Positions 36,943 through 48,309 are shown, numbered from the stretch's first letter. The stretch is 64,000 bases of DNA from Dillenia suffruticosa (GCA_033439265.1 JAVTVX010000027.1:13035001-13099000); one strand, 5' to 3'. Notes: generated by a model not told the origin, from the sequence alone. A program made the numbers and translations.

Positions 36943-37413
36943 CAGCTATCAGTGCCGGATTACCGATAAAAATTTTAGCGATTGGATTAGTAACGGATTT
37001 TTTTTCTATTTTTTAATTTTTTTTTAATTTTTAAAAATTTGAAATTTTAATTTTTTTAATTTTTTTAATTTCTTTATTTATTTTTTTAATTATTTTAATA
37101 TTATTTTAATTTTTAATTTTTAATTATTTTAATTTTTTCTTCTCTTTTATTATTTTATTATTTTATTTATTTTATTTTTTCTTTTATTCCATTATTTTAT
37201 TATTCAATTTAATGGGTGAATCAAAAAAATAATTTCATATTTTATTTTAATGAAAAAAATTACCCCAAGATAAAGGAAAAAAAAGAAGAGATGAGAGTAA
37301 GAAAAAAATTGTGAGAGTAATATAAATTTCATTTTTAAACAAAATTAAGAGTGAGATTAATATTAAAAAAAAGTGAGAGTTAGAAAATAAATAAAACAAC
37401 TATCACAAAATAA

Positions 37414-37483
37414 ATTGTGGTATAGTGGTTGGATAACTCATATTTCATCTTGGAGGCGCAGATTTGATTCTAGGAGGAGACAT
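37414..37483 (+). repeat. tRNA-like / SINE-like segment inside the CACTA element
   Basis: It contains TGGTATAGTGG (37418-37428), which fits the pol III A-box consensus fully, and GATTTGATTC (37461-37470), one change from a B-box, about 33 bp apart as in tRNA genes. Stem pairing is poor, so a working tRNA is unlikely. It may be a SINE head or decayed tRNA-derived piece carried by the transposon. Confidence 0.4.
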
Positions 37484-39789
37484 TTTTTGCAAAAAAAATG
37501 TACGGCGAGCAGGTGCGCAGGAGAAGGCAGGCGCACGTGGTGGGTTTCATTGGAGCGGGTGCAGGTGACGACAAGGGTGGGCATGCGTGTGGGTGCGTGC
37601 ACTCGCGTGAGGGCTCCCAAAATTAGCGACAGATTAGTGACGAAATTTTTAACGATAGAAAAATTCGGTCATTAATCCGTCGTTAATACTTTTACATATT
37701 GTCTTCTATCAACGACGGATATTTTAGAAATAGAAAATTTCCATCGTTGATAGTTAGTGACGGATGTATTCCGTTGGTAAAAATTAGCGAGGTGGTTTTC
37801 AATGACAAAAATTTTTCGTTATTGATAATCTTTAACAACGGAATCTTATTTTTAGTGACGGATATTTCTGGCGCTGAAAGTAAATTTTCTAGTAGTACCC
37901 CTTGCGTTGTCTCGACATTCTAGTTTTATTAGATCTATTTGAATTTTGTATGGCGTCTGGTAGGGCAGTGTGGGTGGATGCCCTTGTTGAGAATGAAATG
38001 CTTAAGTTAACGAGTCTTCTTCTGAGTGAGACGGTTCAAATCCAGAGACCATTTAGGCTGAAGAAGGGGTCAAAAGATCTGGTTGATGTCACTGATTTTA
38101 TTGTCGTGAATGACCTTGACCGTGTCACCAATTTGAAGGCTATAAGGACCCATCTCAAGGCGGCCTGTGAAAGGAAAAAGATGAGAAAAACCAGTCTGAG
38201 GACTCGTTTTTGAGGTACGTTCCGTAGAAGAGGAGAGACTTGTGTGGATGCTGATCAGTGAAGGAGGTGAGGGCGGCGGTTCAAGTTCGGGTGGCGCAGT
38301 AACACCGGTTCCCAAGGACTTTGTAGTCATCTTGGAAGGAGTAAATTTAGGGAGAGAAACTTCCCATGAGAGGTTAATGGTCCCGTTGGCCATTGAGGTC
38401 GAGAGGGAGGGGAGTTCAATAGGGACCCCATGAATAAGAGGGCGAGTGACGAGTACCCTATTGCTGCACTCCTTCCTCAAAAGAAAAGGAATAGGTTGTT
38501 GGGTCTTGGTATATATACCGAAGAAGTTGATGCAGGTACCGAGGAAGTAACGGTCACCGAGGAGTTGCCTCGGGGTCCTTTTTGGCTATAATAGAGGTCA
38601 ATTTGCTGCTTGCTCCTTTGGAAGCGATGGAGCCAGGCTCTTATAGTGCCTCATAGTAGACGGCTCCACTCCCTCTTATTCTGGTTTGGTCATTTGACCA
38701 TTCTAAACAATTGAAGGAGAGGGGTACCACTACTACAAGTTACGGTGACAACTATTTCTATTATGTGGACATTGTGGAGGGAAAGAGGCTCAAGACAGGC
38801 AAGACTTTCATTGAGTGGAGTTCGAGTTAAACCGGCTGTCGGTGGAGTAAAGGGAGGAGTCGATTGTAGCTCTTTTGGTTCATTATGAGTTTTCTGGTGA
38901 ATGCGAAGCTGATTTGGCACTTTTATGATAGTGATTTCAATTCATTTCTTTTCGCAGGCTGTAGCGATGGCCAAATTTCAGAGAACAAAGAAGGACTGAT
39001 TGTGCGAATAGCGAAAAGGAGGTCAAAGAGAATCAAGTAGTGTCTATTGCTCTTCTTAAAAAGGAGAAGATGATAAAGATGTTGAAGACTAATCTGGAGT
39101 CCTTATATGAGGTCACTGATGCTACCTTCAAGGAGGTCGAGAGGTTGAGGGCCCTGCTTGCTTGTAATGAGGCAGATCGCTTGGTTGTCGAAGAGTTGGC
39201 GCGAGAGCAGGGGGAAGCACTTGCCAAGCTTAGGGAGACTTACGAGTAGGACCATTGGGAGCTTTTTGAAATGTTGTGTTGGGCTGAGGAGACTATTCAA
39301 TACTTAAGGAGAGGTTCGACAAAGGGAGCAGATGTTTGAAGCTCTAGTGTCTTAGGTCCAAGCTTGGCTAGGAACCTTGGGGGTGGCCCTTCTGTAGGGG
39401 CAGCTGCTACTGACTTACCTCTCCCCACTCTTGGGGCTAAATTTTGATAGGTTTTGATAGAAACCCCGTGCTCCTCCTTCCCCTTAATCTATCTCTATTT
39501 TTGCGTTTTCGCTTTGTATTTTGCTTTTGCTGTTGGCATCCTATAATGACAAAATCTTTCTATTTTCTTATTGGTTAGTTTACCTGTTACTCTTTCTCCA
39601 TCATGAAATTCTCGGATGAGGAACTTTTAATAATGTTGTGCTTGTTGTTGAGATTCTTTTTGTTGAATGACATTTAGGCATTATGCCAAACTGCATGGAA
39701 GTGTTGCAATAGTAATATCTCTATTATTGCATGAACAATGCCAACGTCATCCACTAAGTGTAATGTGGGTATACTGCAGCCATTACACC

Positions 39790-40235
39790 AAGCGCATTCA
39801 AAGGCATGGTACTTAAAAAATGTAGAATGTATTAGGCGTTACATCGAGTTGCACCTTGAAAATGCAGGGCGTACCAGATGTTGCATTGTCAAAGGCATTG
39901 TGCCTTGAAAATGTAGAGTGTACTAGGTGTTGCGCCGAGAGTACTAAGAGCTGTTGCACCTTAAAAATGCAAAGCATAGCAAGCGTTGTACCAAGGGCAC
40001 TCGGGGGTATTGCTCCTTGAAAATGCAGAGCATACCAAGCATTACACTAAAAGTTTTCGGAGGCATTGTGTCTTAAAAATGCAAAGCATATCAGACGTTC
40101 CACCGAGGGTATTCGAAGGCATTGCATCTTGAAAATACAAAGCATGCCAGGTGTTGCATCGAAGGTACTCGAAGGTGTTGCCTTGAAAATGCAAAGCATA
40201 CCGGGAGTTACGCCGAGGGTACTTGATGTTTATGC
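39790..40235. repeat. minisatellite, ~55-bp unit, about 8 copies
   Basis: Diverged tandem units containing CCTTGAAAATGCAAAGCATA, then CCAGGCGTTGCACCGAGGGTA and ACTCGAAGGCATTG blocks. CTT(G/A)AAAAT anchors fall near 39812, 39856, 39904, 39959, 40016, 40073, 40127 and 40183. It lies inside the Tat element between the protease and antisense-ORF parts. Confidence 0.85.
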
Positions 40236-42295
40236 TCTATGATAACTATTCGTAAATGATGTAAGTTAGTGCATTTAGTTTATGTAAAAGTACATAGGAA
40301 ATCAAAATATTGTTATTGAGACAGTCAATTAGAAACAAGGAAAAAGGGAATGAAAACTCTTAGTAGGCGGCGTGGTGCCGCTAGCAGAACAATGTAAATT
40401 ATCAAGTTTACTAAGCAAGCAAAGCAAAGGGGTCTTGGTTATATTGAGTGTTTTGATGCCAATAAGCATTCTGAACTTGATTTTCATATGTCTTATACTT
40501 GATAAAGCTTCCGAGGCACTCAGGCTCGGATGACCGTATTGTATGAGGAGGGGAACTTCACCATGTTGAAAATGACGGTAGCAATGGAGTGGTTCGAAAG
40601 CGTCTTTAATGTAACCAAGAGTAATATGACCCCTTCTATGTGCAACTATTCATCTAAGAGTCCTTTTATAAGTCCGTCATGGGGTTGAGATGTGAGCAAT
40701 CAAACCCCATACATTGGAAGGCTTTCCAGTATAGAAGGTTATAGCTCATTTTTTGGTCGACAAAGATTCTCTTAACTGTAAACTGACTAACCATCGCTAT
40801 GATAATCAAAGGATCATCATGGCCTGGTTGAACTCTTGCATGGTCATTATCTTCGAACCCTATCGTTGCCCTTTTTGGCATCTTCCCTTTCCCAACGTGA
40901 GTTGAGAGTACTTCTTGGAAAGCAGATGAGCTAGCCATATAAAAGATCAAGGCTACAATCATGTGGTCAGAAAGAGAAGTAGCTGGATGGTTATAAGGCG
41001 AAGGAACCTCCGAGGATGGATTATTGGTTCGAATGTATAGGACTATCTGATTTGGCTAGTCTCCCGGGGCTTTTGGACTGTATTGCTCATTGTCTCTCCT
41101 CATCTCGTCATTTCTCCCCTTGTGGCTCTCGACTATGGTTATTATCAAGGTCATCATAACCGAACTTCTGAGCTTTCCTTTTCGAACTAACATCTCAAGC
41201 CCATCCTTTAGTTTGCGGCACTCATTTATTATGTGGCTGTAGTCTTGGTAAAAATGACAATACCGCATTCGATCCTTGTTAGCATCATCACCTGGAAGGC
41301 GCCCTGGCTACCGTATGTATAACTTATCTCTTATTTGCAATAGGATTTGGTTGGGAGTTTCATTTAGTGATGAGTAATGGTTGAACTTGTGATGACGCAG
41401 GAGTGTTGGTCGGTTCCTCTAAGGAGAATATAGCCCAGAAGAGTAACTGTGTTCATTCTTGTTGGGTCTAGTTCGGCGTTTGTTGAATGGTTGTGCTTCT
41501 TCGACAGCGAGTTACTTCTCAACGCGTGAGTAAAATTCTTGTATGGTGTTCAGGGAGTTCTTAGTGATTAAGGTTTTCATGCCTTAAGGCCTTAGTATCA
41601 TGGGAAAATGTTTGCACATGGCCGCATCGAGCATGTCTCTTGACACCATTATCATCATGAAATGTCCTGTACGATCCAAGGGATCAGTTGTTCCATCATA
41701 CTTCTCTATGGGGGTAGTAGCACATTTCACGGCATCGGTTTAGTAGAGATCTTCAAGTCAAAGTATGATGTGTTGGTCGTATATGGGGTAATCCCATCAG
41801 GTCTAAGGTTGGCGTGCTTAAGTTCAGCGGCCACGAGATCTTCCACTCGTCTTTTGAGGTTATCAGGGTCATGCTAGGATGTTGTTGAATATTCTCGATC
41901 TCCATGGGAGAGGAGCCTACGTGGGTGTAAGTGTCCTGAATTTTGAGGAGAGAAGAAGCCCTCTCGCTAGCAAGCGTAGCTGACATCCTCTAATTGTTTA
42001 CTCATGTCTTGTAATTTTGATGCCAACCTCTCTATTTTGGAGCAGTGGGGCCTATCAGAAGAGGTGAGAGTTGGCATTTGATTCGGTTGATTTTGATACT
42101 GGGCTTCCTGTGGCTAAGCTTGGGCAGTAGATAAATCCGCAAGGCTAACGGGGACGGTTGGTTGGATAGAATTCGTTGGAGTGGCAGGGCATCCCTCAAT
42201 CATGTATGTGGTTCTAGAAGTCGTTCTGGTCTTTTTCTTTGGTGGCATAGTCCTTCACAGCATAGAGCGTGAGTTCGTCTCTTTTGTCGTCGATT

Positions 42296-42313
42296 TCCCA
42301 CAGACGGCGTCAA
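42296..42313 (-). other. primer-binding-type sequence of the Tat element
   Basis: On the minus strand it reads TGACGCCGTCTGTGGGAA, very close to the TGGCGCCGTCTGTGGGAA found just after the 5' LTR of many plant Tat/Athila elements. It fixes the orientation and the inner LTR boundary near 42319. Confidence 0.65.
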
Positions 42314-42318
42314 TCTAA

Positions 42319-43100
42319 TGGAGCTGAGTTTTTCTCCACAGATACCTGCTCTACCTGTCTGAGTTGGAGTTTTGAGTCATGGAGTGATCCAGTGCTTTAA
42401 TACTATCGAAAGGTATTCCGACGGGAGAGACTCCGATGCTCAAGTGAGTAAGACTAGTTTTAAAATATGAAAAACAGACTGAGAAGAGAGGTGTTTAGGG
42501 TCTATCTTGACTTTGTATTGTCGGTGTGGTCGAGTGTGAGGTCTCAAGAGAACTTATCTTGGAGGTGGCCGATGTTATGGTTATATATTCGTGATCCCTG
42601 CTTGGAGGGTTTCGTAAGGTATTAGAGGTGCTGAAACCGTAGCTTCCATGTGAAGAGATCGTTAAGAATCTTCAAAATTATAGGAGTTATAGTCAAGAGT
42701 CTCTTTGAGATATACTATCTTGTTGAGAGGGAAAAGTTTTCGCTATTGTAGGAGTTTTATGCCTTATTAGAAGTGTCTGTTGAGGTAAGTTTTCTTAATG
42801 AGTCTCTTTGAGATACACTATCTTGTTGAGAGGGAAAAGTTTTCGCTATTGTAGGAGTTTTATGCCTTATTAGAAGTGTCTGTTGAGGTAAGTTTTCTTA
42901 ATCCAAGAGATTATTTCGAAAGTGAGAAAGATTTTCATTCTCAAAAAAGAAGTTTTGAATTTATTTAAAAATTTATTTTCTTTATGGATCATCTTAAGTA
43001 GCACTTATTCCATGGTCAAGCGTACTATGATTGTGAAATATATGTGCCGAGAATGTAAGTGACCAAGGAGCTTTAGTATTGAGAATCAGGATGACCGAGG
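42319..43100 (-). repeat. 5' LTR of the Tat element (outer end uncertain)
   Basis: It begins (plus-strand view) with TGGAGCTGAG next to the primer-binding sequence and contains the 103-bp tandem duplication. The outer end was not pinned down. It lies somewhere before MULE 2 at 43291, or MULE 2 may have inserted into it. Confidence 0.4.
42697..42902. repeat. 103-bp near-perfect tandem duplication
   Basis: Two adjacent units (42697-42799 and 42800-42902), each starting GAGTCTCTTTGAGATA and ending TTTTCTTAAT, with a single difference seen by eye (ATATAC versus ATACAC). A recent event inside the LTR. Confidence 0.95.
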
Positions 43101-43280
43101 AGTTGGTTGAGCGTTTGGTTTAAGTTTGGCTCAAATCACTCACAATCAAATTCAAATCCTTTTCAATGCACTCACAATAAAATTCTGATCCTTTTGTAAT
43201 GGGCTTGGGCCATGTACCATTAAATGTGTATTATCAATTGAAGGCGGTGAATGATGCGATTTGAGAAACAGGGACTGATG
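43101..43280. other. spacer left of MULE 2
   Basis: Short non-coding sequence between the Tat LTR region and the target duplication of MULE 2 (GCAAGAACTC, 43281-43290). Confidence 0.4.
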
Positions 43281-43290
43281 GCAAGAACTC

Positions 43291-43373
43291 GAGCTTTGTA
43301 TGGAAATGACCCTAATAATATAAAAAAATTTTAAAATAATACCGTTTAAAAAATATTTACAAAACTAACCCAC
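43291..43373. repeat. left terminal inverted repeat of MULE 2
   Basis: Starts GAGCTTTGTATGGAAATGAC and ends AACCCAC. It pairs with 48310-48392. Confidence 0.92.
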
Positions 43374-43375
43374 CT

Positions 43376-43501
43376 ATGTCGTGATTTTAAGTCACGACAT
43401 ATGTTTAAAACGCGATATGTCGTGACTTCAAGTCACGACATAGGGCATGTCGTGATTTCAAGTCACGACATAGGGCATGTCGTGATTTCAAGTCACGACA
43501 T
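43376..43501. repeat. four 25-bp palindromes, left subterminal array of MULE 2
   Basis: Units at 43376-43400, 43417-43441, 43447-43471 and 43477-43501; the last three repeat every 30 bp. Each has arms ATGTCGTGAYTT and AAGTCACGACAT around one central base, so each is its own inverted repeat and could form a 12-bp hairpin stem. They may be transposase-binding sites or silencing triggers (inference). Confidence 0.95.
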
Positions 43502-44227
43502 ACTCGAACTAAAGACCCCCGATCCCTTCTTCTTTTCTCCCTTCTCTTTTTTCTTTTTTTCTTCCCCATTCTGCTTCTCCCTGCTTCCGCCATGGACGAA
43601 TCCCTTCTCCGCATCTGTGCGCACGAACTGCAACAACCAAGGACATCTGCAACCTGGGGGAAATTAGTGAACCGCGATCCACTGCTTTTAAAAGTTCCAC
43701 ACGCGAAATTTGACGAAGGTAAATTGTTGTTTATATTTCTTGAAATTTGAAATTTTATATATTTAAATTGATTAAATTTTGTTGTACATTATTCAATTGA
43801 TATATTATTTGTTGATTTAACTATATTTTGGAAAGATGTAATTAGATATTAATGTTTTAGGGTTTAGATTTTTGTTGGAAATGAATGACAAATTAGGGAT
43901 TAGGGTTTTTTTAATTTGGGATAAAATTAGATTTTAGGGTTTTTTTTTATAAATGTATTAAAAGTAAAATTAGTTAGATTTATTAATTGTAGTTAAATAA
44001 AATTAGAATGTTTTGTGATTAATTTTGTTTATTGTTTGTTATTTTGTTGTAAATTTAATTATAGGATTTTAAATGAAAATTATATTAAATTTATTACTTA
44101 TAGTTAAATTTATTATTTATAGTTAAATTTTGTTTATTGTACGGTTTGTAGGAAAGATACTTATATTTTCTGAAAATGTTTTTTTTGAAATGTATATTAA
44201 TAAAATGTTTTTTGATTTTAAGTAGAA

Positions 44228-47200
44228 ATGGCGGACATGGTGAGATTATTACGTTATACAAATGGTGAAATTGTGAAGGGTGAAAATAGAATGGGCTATG
44301 ATCGTGAACCTTCAAAGTTGATTCAGGTGAAAAAAGATGTGTCTTTTAATGAGTTGGTAACCATAGTCTGTAAGGGACTTAGAATCAATTTGACAAGACA
44401 ATATGTAGAGATATTTCATCGTTGCCCTATGTCACACATGCAAGGGGGGAATGTAAGGTACATATTGGTACCGATCAATGATGATGATGACATTCTGAAC
44501 TTGATGGAGTTTGCGGTGGCTATGGAAATGGGTATAAGTCATGAGTTGTATATAAAGGCATACAATGGTCGGACGTTTGTCCCTGTACAACAAGATTGCG
44601 ATTATGAAGAAGAATATCCACATATCGAATCTCGAGTGGATGTTGCAATAGTAGACATGGATAATGATGTGGATGAAGAAGAATTGGCCGAAGAGGAGGC
44701 GGAACAAGATGTGGAAGAAGAGGAGATGAAAAAGAAGAAGATGGTAGAGAAGCTGGTCGTACTAGTGGTCATAGTTGTGGAAACCAGACGATGTTTAGGT
44801 CATCTTCACAGCCTTTACCCATTCATGGTGGTAGGAGATATCTCTATAACGGAGTTGATGAGTCAATTCCTTTCATGCGAACTGCACTGAGAGGAGATGG
44901 TTATGTCACTTTTGAGGAAGATTGTCGATTGACAATCGATAGTGGGAGTTTTAATAATGAAGTGAAGAAACGTATGAGATTTGAGTCGAAAGATGAACTT
45001 ATTCATTTTGTAAAAATGTATCATGTGGAGAATCACTATCAATTTCGTGTTAGGAAATCAACCCCTACACTTTGGACAGTGGTATGTATTCAAAGGGACG
45101 AAGGTTGTAGGTAGAGGTTGCATGCACGTAAAATATGACTACTTGATGCCTTTGTGATAACTATTGTTGAGGGACCGCATATATGTGTCAATGCTAGGTT
45201 GACGCAGGATCATAGGCAGTTGGATTCAAATATGATGACCCGACAGTTTGTTAACTATGTAAGAGAAGACCCAAGTATCAAAATCTCTTTCATACGAACC
45301 GTTATGACGGAGAGAACCACGTATGCAGTTTCCCGAAAACGAGTTTGGGCCGCAAAAAGAAGGGCAATTGAAATGGTATACAGGAATTGGGATGAATCAT
45401 ACAATGAGCTGCCTAGAGTTTTGGATGCAATTATGCAAAAGAATTAAGGATCACAAGTGTCATGGAAGTTCGGTCTGGCCCGAGTGAATGGTGAAATGGT
45501 GTTTGAAGCTGTATTTTGGGCTTTTGGTCCTGGTATCATGGCATTTAGAAGTTGTCGGCCATTAATAAGTATAGATAGGACTCACTTGTATGGGAAATAC
45601 AAGCATAAGTTGTTGATTGCATGCAGTATGGACGGTGGGAATCATATAGTGCCGTTGGCATTAGGATTGGTGGATGTAGAGTCACTAGCGTCGTGGTCAT
45701 GGTTTTTAATGTGCATGCGAGACTATGTTGTGTTAGATAAGGAGGGACCAATATGCTTGATTTCAGATCAACATGAAGGGATAAGAGCTACTGTTGCTCG
45801 TCTAGAGTTTGGATGGTCGCCTCCGCATACAGTTTGGCGTTTTTGCATGAGGCATGTCGCTAGTAACTTTAACACGCATCATAAAAGTCAAATTTGTAAG
45901 AAAGTCACTGTAATTGTTGCATTACAACCACAACGCAAGAAATTTGATCTATATATGGCAAGAATGAAGGAGATAAAAAATGATGCCCCCGATTATTTCG
46001 CGAACATTGGCCCTGAACAGTGGACTTTTTCTCACGATAGTGGCTTTCGTTATGATTATATGACTACCAATATCAGTGAAAGTTATAATGCCATGCTAAA
46101 AGGTGCAAGGAATCTCCCTGTTTCTGCTTTGGTACTGAATACATTTTATAATACAGTTAACTATTTTGAAAGTAGAATCGTTGAGGCGAAAGCGGGGATT
46201 GCAAGAGGAGAGCGGTATACGAAGTATGCAAATGCCATGTTAGGAAGGTGGATGAACACCACTAACCTTCATACGGTTGTCTCCTTTAGTAGGGAGAATG
46301 AGATTTTTGAGATAGAAACAAGTCATAGACAAACACGGTATGGCCACAAGGGAGGAAATAAACAGATCGTCGACGTCAATAATGAACATTGCACATGTAG
46401 GAAATGACAAACGTGTAAAATACCTTACTCGCATGCAATCACTGCACTATCACGGACCATAATGGATGTTCATATGATTGTCGGAAAATGGTATACGTGG
46501 CAACATCAACTTAAAGTGTACGAGTTATATTTTTCACTGGTAGAAGATAGATCTGGATGGCCAATTGGATCGTACCCAACTATCATTCCGGACGTATCAC
46601 TATTCGACGAGGTTTACACGTAGATGGGGATGGACCACTCGGTTTGCGGTGGCACACTCAGTTTGATGTCACTATGTTCCCTACACTCGTAGTTTCCGTT
46701 TATAAGGAGGCACTCGATAGGCAGACGGTCGATCAGGTCATTTGGGTCCCGTACTCGGATGATGTATTGTCATCTCTCCCCACCTACTGTCACAGAGGGA
46801 GGGATATTTGGCATGCACGGGTCTCTTTGATTTGTTTTAGTTTCGTGGAGTGACACTTTTCAGATAGAGTGTTAGACAGTTTGGAAGCTTGCAATACGTT
46901 CCGGGTGACTGTGACACCGAGGACAGACTCCACGATACGAGCACGCGAGGTACTCTAGAGGTTGATTGGTCGGCAGCGCATGCAGTGTACATAGATCTTT
47001 GGAATCACCGACACGACCATGTAGTTCCGCTAGATACCTCCTTTGGACCTGCGTTTGATCCTGACTATTTGGTCTGGTTTTATTCCATCTCCCGCAGATT
47101 TGTCGGTTGTCGGGGAGCTTCTTTGACTTACGTGGTAAGTTTTCTTCTACTACTTTCTTTTCATTCTCAATCAAAGAATTTAATTTGTTGTTTTAATTAT

Positions 47201-47796
47201 TTTTCACATTATTGTTTGTAGTGGGACACTTTGCACGAGATACGAGACAATCTCGGTGCCGACGTTCATGGCCTTGCTGAGTCGACCATCTCGGTTCTGG
47301 TAGATGATATGACACGTCTTTTTAGTGATTGCCCCGAGACAGATGGCGCAAACGGTGGTGATGCAGGCCGAGCACGTGGACGACGACGAGGGAGAGGACA
47401 GCGTATGAGACCTCGACGCTCGTCCGAACATGCATCACCGACACCGTCACAGCAGGCCGAGAATGTTGTAGGACCTTCTACTACGTTCGGTGAGTCTTCA
47501 TATTTCTACACGTCTGTGTTTGATGACATCTCTCAGGTTTTCACTCCGGGGGTTCTCAGAGGGGAGTTCGTCCCGATAGCTTTATGGATGACGGACTGAC
47601 ACAGGGTGTGACAGATGATGCACCACTGGTGTATCATGTGTCCCCGCCTGTTTTCTCTGATCCCCACTAGCAGGATGTAGGCCCCTCCCAGATCACACAG
47701 ATAGATGATATGAGATTAGTATCTCATGATGACTCTATAGGCAGTACAGGAGCTTTAGGTCTTAGATAGTATACTAGAAGAAGACGACGACATTGA
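44228..47796 (+). pseudogene. MuDR-type transposase fused to a plant mobile domain (MULE 2)
   Basis: Starts MADMVRLLRYTNGEIV. In order: PB1-like domain (44228-44580), acidic stretch (44590-44760), MuDR DNA-binding region (44940-45130, FESKDELIHFVKMYHVENHY), DDE transposase core (about 45460-46200: first Asp in SIDRTHLYGKY, second in LISDQHEGI, CMRHVAS, Glu in ISESYNAMLKGAR), SWIM-type zinc finger (about 46380-46430, CTC...C...YSHA, where the last Cys is replaced by Tyr), a PMD (about 46610-47134: GLRWHTQFDV, YKEALDRQTVDQVIWVPYSD, ARVSLICF, DWSAAHAVYIDLWNHRHDH), a GT-AG intron (47135-47221), and a low-complexity tail ending RRRRH and TGA. Interruptions are visible near 44.78, 45.11, 45.44, 46.40, 46.62 and 46.85 kb, plus more in the tail, so it is not active as written. 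PMDs are known in plant MULEs and in the MAIN/MAIL host proteins. Confidence 0.9.
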
Positions 47797-48215
47797 TTTT
47801 TTATTTTTGTAAATTGTAACTTCTATTAAAATTAATAAAATTAAATTTATTTCTTTATTTTGTTTATTGTATTTTTTTGTACTTTTTGGTTTTTGGGATT
47901 TGTTGCTGATCAGTTATGCTATTTGGACAGTATTGCATATGAAATCTGGTTATGAGGTCCAAAATTGGTTGATTTGGCCACTATTGGAGTTTGTGGTGTT
48001 TGTGTTGTATTTTAGTATTTGTGTTATGATGTAAATTTAGATAACAGAATGATTGATTTGGTCACTATCGGAGTTTGTGGTGTTTCTGTTGCGTTGTAAA
48101 TTTGGATAGCAGAATGGTTGATTTGATCACTATCAGAGTTTGTGATATTTTTAGTTGTGTTGTAAATTTAGACAGTATATAATATGAAAATTGGATGCGG
48201 CCAGTAACTAGAAAC

Positions 48216-48308
48216 ATGTCGTGAGTTGAAGTCACGACATGGGTATGTCGTGACTTGAAGTCACGACATGCATGAACAGTATATATCGTGACTTCAAGTC
48301 ATGACACA
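48216..48308. repeat. three 25-bp palindromes, right subterminal array of MULE 2
   Basis: Units at 48216-48240, 48245-48269 and about 48284-48308, of the same ATGTCGTGA...TCACGACAT form. The last is degenerate. Together with the left array they give seven sites per element. Confidence 0.92.
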
Positions 48309-48309
48309 T

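Larger units (their letters stand above)
36618..37897. mobile_element. non-autonomous CACTA (En/Spm)-type element
   Basis: The left end is CACTACAAGAAAATTGATTT and the right end, read inward, TACTACTAGAAAATTTACTT, both continuing into TCAGCG. The CACTA terminus is clear on the left and has one changed base on the right. The flanks TCC (36615-36617) and CCC (37898-37900) fit a 3-bp target duplication with one mismatch. Subterminal 'AGCGACGGA', 'TTAGTGACGGA' and 'AATCCGTCG' words recur at both ends, as usual for this superfamily. 1.28 kb, no transposase. It contains a (TA)n run and a tRNA-like segment. Confidence 0.85.
36200..39400 (+). other. antisense extra ORF of the Tat element (fossil), Transposase_28-like
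   Basis: Plus-strand sequence resembling the Pfam family 'putative gypsy type transposon' (Transposase_28): 'YREYMRYGL' near 36220 and 'WRSKFFFVEFV' near 36500. After the inserted CACTA element come an 'RPFRLKKG'-type region (about 38040) and a Glu/Leu/Lys-rich coiled-coil-like stretch (about 39040-39250). Broken. As part of a Tat element it would be transcribed against gag-pol. Confidence 0.55.
36180..43100 (-). mobile_element. Ty3/gypsy Tat-lineage element, incomplete (fossil)
   Basis: Minus-strand element recognised from its 5' side. An LTR (about 42319 to about 43100) is followed by a primer-binding-type sequence (42296-42313), gag (about 41056-42240, with a C-H-type zinc motif 'YCHFYQDYSHIINEC') and a Tat-type aspartic protease region (about 40440-40962, with 'VDQKMSYNLLYWKAF'). 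Next come a minisatellite (39790-40235) and an additional ORF on the opposite strand (about 36200-39400). Extra, often antisense, ORFs near the 3' end are a known trait of the Tat lineage. Only these parts are recognised, so it is an incomplete and broken copy. A CACTA-type element is inserted within it. Confidence 0.7.

Noticed and set aside
43376-43501. Regularly spaced 25-bp repeats considered as a CRISPR array
   Set aside because: Units are palindromes with only 5-bp near-identical spacers, at the end of a plant MULE; plants have no CRISPR arrays.
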